64,000 nt of DNA from Paenibacillus glycanilyticus. Its GTDB lineage: Bacteria > Bacillota > Bacilli > Paenibacillales > Paenibacillaceae. The stretch spans positions 62,001-126,000 of the forward strand of contig NZ_BSSQ01000011.1 of NCBI RefSeq assembly GCF_030161375.1, read 5' to 3'. Shown here one piece after another: positions 1 to 8,681 of this stretch. The stretch's first letter is position 1. Each line of letters starts with the position of its first letter. A program made the translations under genes and the position numbers. The notes beneath the pieces are model-generated. The model ran no database searches, was not told the origin of the DNA, and was given only the letters and a program-made list of their open reading frames with translations.

Positions 1-139
1 TTTTTTTCCATTCTCCGGTTATAAGAGCTCCTTCTATGGGGATTTGCATGCGAACGGCCGGGATGGAGTAGAATTTTATACGCGCAAAAAGATGGTTACA
101 GCCAGGTACTAAAGGTTGAATGGTGAGGAGTGACAAGGA

Positions 140-1495
140 ATGTCCATGGATCGGGAAGAAGAGGCGGACTGGATCGCCAAAGACCGCCAATATGTGTGGC
201 ATGCGATGACACCATATAATGAACAGGTTCCTCCGATGGTTGTGACGGAAGGGCAAGGCTCATGGATAACAGACGACAAGGGCAACCGTTATTTGGACGG
301 CATGTCCGGATTATGGTGCGTGAATGTCGGATATGGCCGGGAAGAACTGGCGCAAGCCGCGTATGAGCAGCTCAAAACCTTGTCTTATTATCCGCTTACC
401 CAAAGCCATAAGCCTGCGATCCGTCTTGCCGAGAAGTTAAATGATTGGCTGGAAGACGACTATGTGATCTTCTATTCGAATAGCGGCTCTGATGCGAACG
501 AAGTAGCGTTCAAGATGGCCAGGCAATACCATGAGCAATCCGGTGCTCCAAGCCGGTATAAGTTTATTTCCCGCTATCGGGCCTATCACGGCAACTCCAT
601 GGGTGCACTCGCCGCAACCGGGCAAGCTCAGCGCAAATACATGTACGAACCGCTCGCCGGAGGATTTCTGCATGTCCGGCCGCCAGACAGTTACCGCCGT
701 CCCGAAGGCATGACCGTTCAACAATTTAATTTGCAATGCGCCGAGGCGATCGAAGAGACGATTGTGTGGGAAGGCCAAGAGACCATAGCAGCCGTTATTA
801 TGGAACCTGCCATTACGGGCGGGGGAGTGATCGTGCCCGAGCCGATTTATCTGGAGAAAGTCCGCGACATCTGCACCAAATATGGCGTCCTGCTCATTAT
901 GGATGAGGTGATTTGCGGATTTGGACGTTCGGGTCGGAAGTTTGGCCATCTGAATTACGGGATTAAGCCGGATATCGTAACTCTTGCGAAAGGATTAACG
1001 AGTGGTTATTTGCCTTTATCCGCAACGGCCGTTCGCAAAGATCTCTATGAAGCTTTCAAAGGAAAAGAGATGTATAGCCACTTCCGTCATTTAAATACGT
1101 TTGGGGGTTCACCGGCAGCATGCGCTCTTGCGCTAGCGAATCTTGAGATTTTGGAGCGGGAACAACTTGTTGAGCGGTCGGCTATTCTTGGAGCAAGACT
1201 TCGAGATGAGCTATCCGTATTGCTTGAACATCCGGTTGTTGGGGACATTCGCAGCTTTGGTTTCTTGATGGGGATCGAGCTGGTAGCCGACAAGCAGACG
1301 AAAGAGCCGTATCCGCTGTCTGGCGTCGTCCGCATTATGGGGGCGTGCAAAGCAAGAGGCCTTATAATCGGAAAAAACGGCGATACCGTCGCAGGCTACA
1401 ATAATGTGCTTACGATCAGTCCGCCGTTATCATCTACCGATGAGGATGTTGCGTTTCTAATTCAAACGTTAAAAGAAGTTTTTGCGAATCTATAA
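140..1495 (+). CDS. class III (PLP-dependent) aminotransferase
   Basis: This 451-residue protein is a full-length fold-type I aminotransferase of the class III (omega-amino acid/ornithine) family, cytosolic and PLP-dependent. The PLP-binding segment is seen as DEVICGFGRSG followed by LAKGLTSGY, with the Schiff-base lysine at about K284; an early NSGSDANEVAFK segment fits the phosphate-binding region. The substrate cannot be read from sequence; beta-alanine, GABA or another omega-amine paired with pyruvate are typical in the family. A GGTGAGGAGTGACAAGG stretch precedes the ATG at 140. The gene stands alone, with convergent tRNA genes downstream, so context does not narrow the role. Confidence 0.85.
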   Translation: MSMDREEEADWIAKDRQYVWHAMTPYNEQVPPMVVTEGQGSWITDDKGNRYLDGMSGLWCVNVGYGREELAQAAYEQLKTLSYYPLTQSHKPAIRLAEKLNDWLEDDYVIFYSNSGSDANEVAFKMARQYHEQSGAPSRYKFISRYRAYHGNSMGALAATGQAQRKYMYEPLAGGFLHVRPPDSYRRPEGMTVQQFNLQCAEAIEETIVWEGQETIAAVIMEPAITGGGVIVPEPIYLEKVRDICTKYGVLLIMDEVICGFGRSGRKFGHLNYGIKPDIVTLAKGLTSGYLPLSATAVRKDLYEAFKGKEMYSHFRHLNTFGGSPAACALALANLEILEREQLVERSAILGARLRDELSVLLEHPVVGDIRSFGFLMGIELVADKQTKEPYPLSGVVRIMGACKARGLIIGKNGDTVAGYNNVLTISPPLSSTDEDVAFLIQTLKEVFANL

Positions 1496-1562
1496 ATAAA
1501 TCTATTCATATAAAACAAAAAAAAGCCTGATCATATATCAAGCTTCCTGCGTGTTTACTCTA

Positions 1563-1639
1563 TGGTCGGGACGACACGATTTGAACATGCGACCCCCTGG
1601 TCCCAAACCAGGTGCTCTACCAAGCTGAGCTACGTCCCG
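1563..1639 (-). tRNA. tRNA-Pro (anticodon TGG)
   Basis: Read on the minus strand, a 77-nt cloverleaf opens with acceptor arm CGGGACG pairing with CGTCCCG near the 3' end. The anticodon stem CCTGG/CCAGG encloses a loop with TGG. The T arm carries TTCAAATC, and the 3' CCA is encoded (1563-1565), as in many Firmicute tRNAs. It sits 7 nt downstream of the tRNA-Thr gene and is probably co-transcribed with it. Confidence 0.95.
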
Positions 1640-1646
1640 AAAAAAA

Positions 1647-1722
<76 letters not shown>

Positions 1723-1803
1723 ATATTTCAAATTGTGTCGGGCACAAAATGTATTATGCCATAGCATGTACGGTTTATGCAATCCTTTTTTTATAGAAAA
1801 ATC

Positions 1804-2016
1804 TTAAAGCTTTTTTGCCTTGAAATGCACGACCGCGCTGTACAGCATTTTACCCGTAATGGTGTTGAAAGCGGCATGATGCTGGACTTGATGCACCTGC
1901 AATAAAAGCGCTTTATTATTCTCGATTTGCTGCTCGATCTTGAGCTCCAGCGTGCGGAGATCGCTTGCCTCAAAAAACTCAACCTTGTCTTCAATCAGAT
2001 CCAAACGAAATTCCAT
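1804..2016 (-). CDS. small conserved protein, DUF2536-like
   Basis: A 70-residue protein beginning MEFRLDLIEDKVEFFEA. It looks like the small Bacillales DUF2536 family: an acidic N-terminus, a central helix rich in Glu, Leu and Lys, and a C-terminal part that may form a strand pair (TGKMLYSAVVHFKAKKL). Function is not known. It lies just upstream of the two tRNA genes on the same strand. The ATG at 2016 follows a GGGAGCTAGGGACGC purine-rich stretch. The family name is from memory of its sequence and is less certain than the coding call. Confidence 0.6.
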   Translation of the reverse strand: MEFRLDLIEDKVEFFEASDLRTLELKIEQQIENNKALLLQVHQVQHHAAFNTITGKMLYSAVVHFKAKKL

Positions 2017-2189
2017 GCGTCCCTAGCTCCCGTCTCTCTCATATAGCATCTATTATAACGTCATCCTTCCTTGTTTCAAAGGGGATGAGTCTAAAGTCTG
2101 GATATCGGAATGGGAATGGAGCCAAATTTTGTTTACAAAAAGGTAGATTTATCCTAAACTAGTCTTTGTGTCGAAATTAGTCGTAAATA

Positions 2190-2295
2190 AACTGAAAAAG
2201 GCAAACTTGCTGAAAGGCAAGGACGCAAAGTTATGGGCCTAATGCTCTAAAGAGCGATGGTTGCCAGACCGCCGGACGTAGGACATTGTGCCTTT
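2190..2295 (+). promoter_or_regulatory. c-di-GMP-I (GEMM-I) riboswitch aptamer
   Basis: The conserved GEMM-I core is visible: GGCAAAC at 2200-2206, a P2 hairpin CTTGC...GCAAG capped by a GAAA-type loop, then GGACGCAAAG at 2221-2230, the GGCCTAA segment of P3, and GGTTGCC (2259-2265), the tetraloop-receptor side. Aligning GGCAAAC and GACGCAAAG with the Vibrio Vc2 aptamer places a G at the position equivalent to G20, which favours c-di-GMP over cGAMP. An intrinsic terminator follows at once and the next gene is a chemotaxis receptor, a usual target. The P1 ends are not certain. Confidence 0.88.
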
Positions 2296-2331
2296 AACAA
2301 GCTATCCGCCGTGGATAGCTTGTTCTTTTTT
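2296..2331 (+). terminator. intrinsic terminator, riboswitch expression platform
   Basis: A 12-bp perfect stem (AACAAGCTATCC with GGATAGCTTGTT) around a 5-nt loop is followed by CTTTTTT. It lies between the GEMM-I aptamer and the chemoreceptor start, so it is the likely on/off platform. The AAAGGC at 2197-2202 can pair with GCCTTT at 2290-2295 just before the hairpin, a possible P1 or switching helix. Confidence 0.85.
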
Positions 2332-2355
2332 CAGTGACAGCGAGGAGAGACGAGG

Positions 2356-4134
2356 ATGAAGGATCAAGTTAAAAAAGCATGGCAGTGGGTAATCGCCAGA
2401 AGGAAACTGGTAGAGGGCAGAAGAAAGATAGGCGTCAGGCTTCTAGTGTTAACGAGCATTATCACGTTTTTTAACGTTGTGGCAGGCGTGTTTATTTATT
2501 CGCAAAATCTGTCGGTATCCCATGCGGTCAAGGAATCCAATACGTTAACAAGCGCACAGCGAGAATACGAAGGAATATCGAATACGCTGCTCCAGACCTT
2601 GCTCATGATGATCAATTCCATCGAGAACAATAATGACAGCTCCAAATCGGAGGTTGTGGATCCGAAGGAACGGCTGGTGGACATGCCTGGACAGATTGAG
2701 CATTTGAAGGGGACTTTTGCGGAGCTGGACAAGTTGTTCCCTGCAGATGACGAGCAGCAGACGTATGTGGGACAAGGCAATATTTACGAAATCGCTTATA
2801 ACGATCTGCAGAGCTCGAACGTAACGCAATTCGAGAATGTGACGATAGAGATGAAATCCGCTCTGGTGCTTAGACTCGTCAATATTTACTTGAACGAGCT
2901 CGAATTCGCCAATCAGAATGTGAACTCCCGGATTACCGTCGATGCGGCGTTAACGGACAAACGGCTTTCCGACAGTATTGATGCCGCTAATCTGATTATA
3001 TTAATCAACGTATTGATTCTCGCCGTTATACCATTCCTGTTCACTTTTGGCTTGAGCAGAAGCATTAAATCCGGACTTCAAGGCATCATGGGGCGTATTA
3101 CGGCTTACCAGCATAATGATTTCACTTATAATAAATCGCTTGACCGCAAAGATGAATTTGGCGATATTGACCGCTCCTTGTCGGCGATGGGCGATAATTT
3201 GAAAGGAACCATTAAATCGACGCTTAGCGTTAGCCAGACGGTGCTTCAAATGTCGAATCAGATGGGGGACATGATCAGCCGGAACCGTACAGCATCCGAG
3301 CAAGTTAAGGGTCAGATTGATCTGGGAACATCGGTCCTGCTCTCCCAATACGACGATGCCACGTCGATCTCGGCTGTCACGGAGCAAATCTCGGCCAGCT
3401 CGCAAGAAATTGCGGCGTCGAGCGACTATATCAACAAAGACATGCAGCAGATGAAAGACGATTCGCATACGGGATCGGTTGATATGGAAGGCGTTGTGCA
3501 GATGGTGAACCAGACGGTGGAACAGTTCAATCAAGTAACCGAAGCGTTCAACCGCATAACCGAACGTTACAGCAATGTATCGAAGTTTCTCGAGAGTATC
3601 CAGGATGTGAATACGCAAACGAACCTGTTATCCCTTAACGCATCCATCGAGTCCGCCCGGGCAGGCGAGCATGGCCGCGGCTTTGCTGTGGTAGCCGACG
3701 AGATCCGCAAGCTGTCCGGTCAGACCGACCAAATTTCGAAAAATATTTCGAAAGAAATGCATCTGATCCAAGATGATGTCGCGGCTAGCAGCAAGAGCAT
3801 GGGGGCTTTCGCCGAGGTCATTTTCTCTACGAAACAAGCGTCAATTGCGGCAAGCGACGTGTTCAAAGGACTAGAGACGCAAAGTCATACGTTGTCTGAA
3901 CAGGTCAGCGAAATTTCCACTGCCATTAATGAAATTACATCCGGCATTACGGATATCGTTACCTCGGTCGATAAGCTGTTGCATACCTCAACCGACGTTA
4001 ATGGCAAGATGGAACAGATGGGCCATCTATCCGAAGAGCAGAACCATATTTCGGACAATTTGCAGGAAATGGCCGGCAAGCTCCAGCAATCTTCGTTTGC
4101 CCTCAAGGAACAAGCGGCTATCTTTAAAGTATAA
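2356..4134 (+). CDS. methyl-accepting chemotaxis protein
   Basis: A 592-residue membrane chemoreceptor. Visible parts: a basic N-terminus, TM1 at about 27-48, an extracytoplasmic helical sensor region to about 210, TM2 at about 213-235, a HAMP linker to about 285, and a long cytoplasmic signalling coiled coil. The conserved hairpin tip ([25 protein letters not shown], split here as [11 protein letters not shown] then [14 protein letters not shown]) lies at about 423-447. It would relay stimulus to CheA/CheW. Expression is probably gated by the upstream c-di-GMP riboswitch, linking motility behaviour to second messenger level. The sensed ligand is not evident; the sensor region has no recognisable Cache or PAS motif. 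Confidence 0.9.
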   Translation: MKDQVKKAWQWVIARRKLVEGRRKIGVRLLVLTSIITFFNVVAGVFIYSQNLSVSHAVKESNTLTSAQREYEGISNTLLQTLLMMINSIENNNDSSKSEVVDPKERLVDMPGQIEHLKGTFAELDKLFPADDEQQTYVGQGNIYEIAYNDLQSSNVTQFENVTIEMKSALVLRLVNIYLNELEFANQNVNSRITVDAALTDKRLSDSIDAANLIILINVLILAVIPFLFTFGLSRSIKSGLQGIMGRITAYQHNDFTYNKSLDRKDEFGDIDRSLSAMGDNLKGTIKSTLSVSQTVLQMSNQMGDMISRNRTASEQVKGQIDLGTSVLLSQYDDATSISAVTEQISASSQEIAASSDYINKDMQQMKDDSHTGSVDMEGVVQMVNQTVEQFNQVTEAFNRITERYSNVSKFLESIQDVNTQTNLLSLNASIESARAGEHGRGFAVVADEIRKLSGQTDQISKNISKEMHLIQDDVAASSKSMGAFAEVIFSTKQASIAASDVFKGLETQSHTLSEQVSEISTAINEITSGITDIVTSVDKLLHTSTDVNGKMEQMGHLSEEQNHISDNLQEMAGKLQQSSFALKEQAAIFKV

Positions 4135-4157
4135 TTTCTTTGTTCTAAATAATATCT

Positions 4158-4212
4158 AAGGCTGTTATTCCATGGTGATCTTCAAGGATGACCAAGGAAT
4201 AACAGCCTTTGT
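4158..4212. terminator. bidirectional terminator hairpin
   Basis: A 14-bp inverted repeat AAGGCTGTTATTCC (4158-4171) pairs with GGAATAACAGCCTT (4196-4209). It lies between the plus-strand chemoreceptor and the minus-strand gene ending at 4217, and has T runs on the plus side, so it could end both transcripts. Confidence 0.75.
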
Positions 4213-4216
4213 CTGT

Positions 4217-4741
4217 TTATGGAGTAACTAGGTTGGTTGCATGCTGGAAGCGATGTATGCCGAAATCCGTTAGAGAAGAATTTAAGATGGCGTCTCTAAG
4301 CGGATGCAGATTAGGGGAGAAACGGACCTCTATGCCAAGCTTCATGAGATGGCTTAGAAGATCGGGCAATGGATGAACGTTTATAGGAATCAGCGTTTCA
4401 GTGGAGATATAGTAACCGGCGGATTCGTCAAACCTCTCGAAAGATTCGGTAGGCAGCTCATACCGGTACAATGTTGTATGCTTTATTCTTTCATACCAGC
4501 TAGTCTCTGCCGTAATGACAATGTTAGCATGCGATAAACCAAAAAACTTCTGTTCATCTTCATCGGTTATTCCCGCCGATCTTGTGTACACGATCCGGGG
4601 GCAATCTCTGGGGAAGAAAAACGTGAATTGATGTTCTTCATCGATGGCCCACACGACAGGCGGCATATTTGTCCGGTTCGCCTTCACCCTTGGAACAAAT
4701 CGTTCTATCGAACTTTCCTCGCTAAAATGAAACAATCTCAT
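4217..4741 (-). CDS. conserved hypothetical protein, DUF6886-like
   Basis: A 174-residue soluble protein starting MRLFHFSEESSIERFVPRV. This opening, a phrase of the type 'phone-like FHFSEE...F.PR' followed by VVWAIDEEHQFTFFFPRDCPR, resembles the DUF6886 family of Firmicutes. No catalytic motif can be assigned. The minus-strand start is at 4741, preceded by a GGAGGTTTAAG Shine-Dalgarno. It is a single gene, convergent with the chemoreceptor and divergent from the ABC exporter operon, whose promoter lies in the 176-bp gap. Confidence 0.7.
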   Translation of the reverse strand: MRLFHFSEESSIERFVPRVKANRTNMPPVVWAIDEEHQFTFFFPRDCPRIVYTRSAGITDEDEQKFFGLSHANIVITAETSWYERIKHTTLYRYELPTESFERFDESAGYYISTETLIPINVHPLPDLLSHLMKLGIEVRFSPNLHPLRDAILNSSLTDFGIHRFQHATNLVTP

Positions 4742-4853
4742 CTTAAACCTCCAATCGGCTTCACATACTGTATTCGTGCTTAATTATTCTAGGGCAGCAT
4801 CTCTAGGCGAACAACTATTTTCGTTAATATTTGGTAATTTTCTTGTTGGGGTC

Positions 4854-4882
4854 TTTACATCACTAATGACCTAGTGTACTAT
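4854..4882 (+). promoter_or_regulatory. sigma-A promoter of the ABC/GntR operon
   Basis: TTTACA at 4854-4859 and TACTAT at 4877-4882 are separated by 17 bp, a good vegetative promoter 36 bp before the first gene's ATG at 4918. Confidence 0.7.
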
Positions 4883-4897
4883 TTGACTATAACACTA
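4861..4897 (+). promoter_or_regulatory. candidate GntR (YtrA-type) operator, three half-sites
   Basis: Three copies of one motif overlap the promoter: CACTA (4861-4865), its inverse TAGTG(T) (4872-4877), and ACACTA (4892-4897). TAGTGT/ACACTA form an inverted repeat with a 14-bp gap spanning the -10 box. It resembles the AGTGTA-N13-TACACT operator described for B. subtilis YtrA. The operon encodes a YtrA-type regulator as its third gene, so autoregulation is inferred. Confidence 0.55.
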
Positions 4898-4917
4898 ATA
4901 CAAAAGGGAGAGACGTT

Positions 4918-5865
4918 ATGAAAACGGCAAAAATCTCAAACCCGTCCATTGTGCTTCAGTTGAGCGGATTAACCAAAAAGATTGGCGGCAAAGCGATTGT
5001 AGACGGTTTGTCCTTCGATATTGCAAAAGGCGAGGTTGTTGGCTTGCTTGGACCAAACGGTGCGGGCAAAACAACAACGATGCGGATGATAGTTGGTTTA
5101 ATTGGCATGACGGACGGGGATGTACACATCTGCGGCCAAAGTATCCGCACCAACTTTGAACAGGCCATCCGGCATGTAGGCGGGATTATTGAGAACCCGG
5201 AATTTTATCCTTACATGACAGGTTATGATAATTTGAAGCAATACCAGCGGATGACGGAGGGCGTAACCGATGCGCGAATCGAGGAGGTTACCAAGCTTGT
5301 CGGCATGCAGGATGCCTTGGATAAACGGGTCAAAGCTTATTCGCTTGGCATGCGACAACGTCTCGGAATCGCGCAGGCGCTGCTCCATGAGCCTAAGCTG
5401 CTCATTCTCGATGAACCTACAAACGGACTTGATCCGGCAGGCATTAAGGAAATGCGCGAATATTTGAAGCGGATTGCGGAAGCCGAAGGAATTGCGATTC
5501 TGGTCTCCAGCCATTTGCTCAGCGAGATTGAGCTCATGTGCAGCCGGGTTATCGTTATACAGGAAGGCAAGTATGTAACCGCCCGCTCGCTTGGCGAAAC
5601 GGAATCTCCGAAGCAAAAGATTATTTCGATCTCCCTGCAGGTTGGCGATGCCGCACATGCTCAAGCGGTGATAGAAGGAATGGAAGGGATCGAGGTCGTA
5701 AGCGTTACCGCAAGCCGCATGACGATACAGATTCAGCATGAGAAGATCCCTGGTCTTGTAGCCGGTCTGGCCACGCAAGGCGTTGAGATTTACCGGATTG
5801 AGGAAGTACGCGAAACATTGGAAGACGAGTTTATGAAATTGACTGGAGGGAACCGCATTGCGTAA
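4918..5865 (+). CDS. ABC exporter ATP-binding protein, BcrA-like
   Basis: A 315-residue ABC ATPase. Walker A is GPNGAGKTT, the signature is SLGMRQR, and Walker B is LLILDEPTNGLDPAG, with the switch histidine in SSHLLSEIE. The C-terminal 90 residues form the extra domain common in bacitracin/lantibiotic-type exporters. It heads a five-gene operon and partners the permease that overlaps its 3' end by 8 bp. Role inferred: export of, or resistance to, a membrane-active compound. An AAAGGGAGAGACGTT Shine-Dalgarno precedes the ATG. Confidence 0.88.
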   Translation: MKTAKISNPSIVLQLSGLTKKIGGKAIVDGLSFDIAKGEVVGLLGPNGAGKTTTMRMIVGLIGMTDGDVHICGQSIRTNFEQAIRHVGGIIENPEFYPYMTGYDNLKQYQRMTEGVTDARIEEVTKLVGMQDALDKRVKAYSLGMRQRLGIAQALLHEPKLLILDEPTNGLDPAGIKEMREYLKRIAEAEGIAILVSSHLLSEIELMCSRVIVIQEGKYVTARSLGETESPKQKIISISLQVGDAAHAQAVIEGMEGIEVVSVTASRMTIQIQHEKIPGLVAGLATQGVEIYRIEEVRETLEDEFMKLTGGNRIA

Positions 5866-6616
5866 TTTTTCGGGTTTGTTAGTGAACGAATGGCTGAAGC
5901 TGAGTAAAAAGAAATCGTTTTTCGTCGCGTATGCCATTCTGGTTGTCGTATTCGGGATATTGGCATTTGCATTCTATAAATTATCGCCGGATGGCCTTGA
6001 TTCCACATTGGATTTCGCAACGGGCACAATTATGCTTCAAGCGGCCGGACAGCTTGTGCCGGTACTTGCCGTATTGGCTGCGGCTGGCAGCGTTACGCAG
6101 GAATACCGCTATGGCACAATCAAGTTTTTGCTCATCCGTGCGCAGAGCCGTCATAAAATTCTCGCATCCAAATATATCATCTCGATTGTATATGCGCTTA
6201 GCCTTGTCGTTACGGCGGCCGTGTTAGCCGTTGTTGCCGGTTATATCGTTTACGGCGGCGGTTCCGGTGATTCCACCTGGACGGATTTCTTCAGCAATAT
6301 GGCGAGTCTGGCCGTATATTCCATCGTGTTTGTGACAATGACCTTTATGGTTGGCATTCTGACTAAATCCAATGGCGCGGCAATTGGCATCGGAATCTTC
6401 TCCATGATGATCGGAAGCCTGCTCGTTATGCTGCTCTCCCGTTATTCGATTACGAAATATTTGCTGTTCGCCAATACCGATTTGTCCGTATACCGCAGCG
6501 ACGCCATACCGGTTGAGGGGATGACGTTAGCTTTTTCCATTGTTATACTGCTCGTATATGTAGCGCTGTTCCTATCCGTCAGCTTTGCCGTATTTAAGAA
6601 GCGCGATATCGCGTAA
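5858..6616 (+). CDS. ABC-2 type permease
   Basis: A 252-residue integral membrane protein with about six hydrophobic segments (near 22-42, 58-80, 102-128, 146-170, 175-200, 222-245), typical of the permease of BcrAB/YtrC-type exporters. The start is TTG at 5858, chosen because ACTGGAGGG lies 8 nt upstream; it overlaps the ATPase gene by 8 bp, suggesting translational coupling. The motif QEYRYGTIKFLLIRAQSR in the first cytoplasmic loop is typical of the family. Confidence 0.85.
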   Translation: MRNFSGLLVNEWLKLSKKKSFFVAYAILVVVFGILAFAFYKLSPDGLDSTLDFATGTIMLQAAGQLVPVLAVLAAAGSVTQEYRYGTIKFLLIRAQSRHKILASKYIISIVYALSLVVTAAVLAVVAGYIVYGGGSGDSTWTDFFSNMASLAVYSIVFVTMTFMVGILTKSNGAAIGIGIFSMMIGSLLVMLLSRYSITKYLLFANTDLSVYRSDAIPVEGMTLAFSIVILLVYVALFLSVSFAVFKKRDIA

Positions 6617-6663
6617 GCGGGCGTTTCAGAGGGCCGACGTTAAGGAAAGGAGATAAGGCACCC

Positions 6664-7059
6664 GTGACTATTGTATTTGACAACAATATGCCGATTTATA
6701 TTCAAATTATGAATTACGTGAAAAAGCAGATCATTACCGGTAAATTAAGCCCCGGGGACAAAATCGAATCGGTACGGGATCTTGCCCTTGAACTGCAAAT
6801 TAATCCAAATACGATTCAACGCACGTTTCAGGAGCTGGAGCGGGAAGGCATTGTGGAAACGAGACGAGGACTTGGCCGATTCGTGACAAGTGAGGGGTCG
6901 ACGATTATGCAAATAAAGAAAGAGATGGCGGGCGAGCTGCTTGAACGCTTTGTGCAAGGCATGAAGGAACTCGGGTTCGAGAGGGACGACATCGTAGCTA
7001 TCGTGAAAGATGCCGTTGATGAAGGAAAAGGGAAAAGCCGTAAGGACAGGAGTGAATAA
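6664..7059 (+). CDS. GntR-family regulator, YtrA subfamily
   Basis: A 131-residue regulator: winged helix-turn-helix at about 10-75 (GDKIESVRDLALELQINPNTIQRTFQELE split in the protein as GDKIESVRDLA and INPNTIQRTFQELE) and a short C-terminal helical dimerisation tail, the layout of the YtrA subfamily rather than FadR or HutC types. GTG start at 6664 follows AAGGAAAGGAGATAAGG. It lies between the two ABC pairs of one operon and probably represses the operon promoter through the repeats at 4861-4897. Confidence 0.88.
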   Translation: MTIVFDNNMPIYIQIMNYVKKQIITGKLSPGDKIESVRDLALELQINPNTIQRTFQELEREGIVETRRGLGRFVTSEGSTIMQIKKEMAGELLERFVQGMKELGFERDDIVAIVKDAVDEGKGKSRKDRSE

Positions 7060-7063
7060 AGAC

Positions 7064-7762
7064 GTGGAATCAATCTTGGAGCTATCGGGAGTATCGAAAT
7101 CTTATGGTGCCAAGCGAGCGCTGGACGATGTTTCATTTAGCATTCAGTCAGGTAAAATCATAGGTCTGCTAGGCAGCAACGGCAGCGGCAAAAGCACGCT
7201 GATGAAATTAGCCGCGGGCCTTATGCAGCCATCCTCCGGAAAGCTGCTTGTATGCGGGGAACCAAGCGGACAACGGAGCAAAGCGGTGACTTCCTTTATG
7301 CCGGATAAGCCGCTCACCGAATCCTGGATGCGGGTGAAGGATGCGATCGGATTTTATAAAGATTTTTATGCGGATTTTGATGCGGCGAAAGCCGAAGAGA
7401 TGCTTCAATTTATGAATTTGAAGCCGTTGGATAAGGTTAATACGTTGTCCAAAGGGATGAATGAGCGGCTGCAGCTAACCCTAGCTTTGTGCCGCAACGC
7501 CAAGTTGTATTTGCTGGATGAACCGATTGGCGGCGTAGATCCGGTTGCCCGCGAGAAAATATTGGACGCCATCGTCAAATACTACAACGAGGATAGCTGT
7601 CTTATTGTTTCGACGCATCTGGTGCGGGATATTGAAAGGATTTTTGACGAGGTGCTTTTGATTAAGAACGGGAAACTTGTCCTTCAGGAGGAAGTAGAGA
7701 CGATTCGTTTCTCGCAGGGCAAAAGCGTGGATGAGCTGTTTAAAGAGGTGTTCGCGGAATGA
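7064..7762 (+). CDS. ABC transporter ATP-binding protein (YtrB-like)
   Basis: A 232-residue ATPase with Walker A GSNGSGKST, signature LSKGMNERLQL, Walker B LYLLDEPIGGVD and H-loop STHLV. GTG at 7064 is preferred because AGGAGTGA lies 8 nt upstream and the encoded start (MESILELSGVSKSYG) matches the family; upstream in-frame starts at 7010 and 7052 fall inside the GntR gene. The next gene overlaps by ATGA, so the two should form one exporter. Confidence 0.87.
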   Translation: MESILELSGVSKSYGAKRALDDVSFSIQSGKIIGLLGSNGSGKSTLMKLAAGLMQPSSGKLLVCGEPSGQRSKAVTSFMPDKPLTESWMRVKDAIGFYKDFYADFDAAKAEEMLQFMNLKPLDKVNTLSKGMNERLQLTLALCRNAKLYLLDEPIGGVDPVAREKILDAIVKYYNEDSCLIVSTHLVRDIERIFDEVLLIKNGKLVLQEEVETIRFSQGKSVDELFKEVFAE

Positions 7763-8517
7763 TGAATTTGCTCAAGCTGGTCAAATACGATTGGAAACGG
7801 AATGCGGGTATGCTGCTTGTTCTGGGAACGTTGTTCCTATTGGCTGAAGCGGCTTTAACGGTATACAGCAAAATAAAACATTTGGATATCGAATTTATTT
7901 ACGTCCTTTCCTTTGTTTTTTACGTTGCGGTTACGGTTATGGTGTGCGTAACGACATGCAGAACGTATGAGCGGAATCTCCGTTATTTTAACCGGCGACT
8001 GCTTCCGTTGCCTGCCGTTTATACGATCCTGTCGCCTATGCTTCTGGGCCTAGCCGGTCTTGTGGTTATTGGAGCGGTTGGCGTGCTGCATCTAGTGGCG
8101 ATCGGAATGATGTGGGACAGCGGCATTTTGCGGATATCGGATGTGCTGGCGGACAGAGGTTTTTGGTCGATGCTGGTCGCAAGCACGATGTTTATGATGA
8201 TTATTTTCTTATGCATTACCGTATCCAAGATATTTACCGGCAAAAAGGGAATCTGGATTGGCGTTGCCTTGTTTATGGCTTTGCAGTTTGCGTTTGATTG
8301 GCTGGAAAAACTGTTGTTCCCGGACACGGCGGTTACAACCGATCAATTTTTTGAATCGGTTAACGAACGGATTACTGAAGGTACAGATGCAGTCGTTCAT
8401 GTTCGGTCAACCGTCCCGAATTTTTGGGGACCGCTTGTTTTTGAAATAATCGCAATTTCCGTGCTGGTATACGCCACGGCGTATTTAATCAACCGCAGGC
8501 TTCAAGCAAAAGGATAA
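7759..8517 (+). CDS. ABC transporter membrane subunit
   Basis: A 252-residue protein with about six transmembrane segments (near 15-33, 45-65, 92-115, 135-157, 168-185, 222-243). It begins MMNLLKLVKYDWKRN, like permease subunits of GntR-linked Firmicute ABC systems. It overlaps the ATPase gene by 4 bp (ATGA), so translation is probably coupled. It is the last gene of the operon, followed by a terminator. Confidence 0.8.
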   Translation: MMNLLKLVKYDWKRNAGMLLVLGTLFLLAEAALTVYSKIKHLDIEFIYVLSFVFYVAVTVMVCVTTCRTYERNLRYFNRRLLPLPAVYTILSPMLLGLAGLVVIGAVGVLHLVAIGMMWDSGILRISDVLADRGFWSMLVASTMFMMIIFLCITVSKIFTGKKGIWIGVALFMALQFAFDWLEKLLFPDTAVTTDQFFESVNERITEGTDAVVHVRSTVPNFWGPLVFEIIAISVLVYATAYLINRRLQAKG

Positions 8518-8528
8518 AGGTTTGTAAA

Positions 8529-8571
8529 AAGCTTCTTAAGGCGTTTATCGCCCTTAAGGGGCTCTTTTTTT
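8529..8571 (+). terminator. terminator of the ABC exporter operon
   Basis: An imperfect hairpin, AGCTTCTTAAGGCG with CGCCCTTAAGGGGCT around TTTAT, is followed by CTTTTTTT. Confidence 0.75.
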
Positions 8572-8681
8572 GTCAGAAACTGATGCTTTCGCCCTATTCT
8601 TTCAGTTGACTGTCGCTTGTCGAAAGTGTTTCAATTAGGTTTGGATTGTTTGAACGGATGAAGAGGAAGGAGACAAGCAAC

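Noticed and set aside
1-139. Window start checked for the end of an upstream gene or promoter
   Set aside because: No frame with family features enters from the left edge and no convincing -35/-10 pair was seen.
437-949. 170-codon open frame on the minus strand inside the aminotransferase gene
   Set aside because: It lies wholly in a well-supported plus-strand gene, has no ribosome site and no recognisable protein features.
5098-5937. 279-codon minus-strand frame opposite the first ABC ATPase
   Set aside because: The plus-strand protein has all ABC motifs; the opposite frame is a by-product of codon bias.
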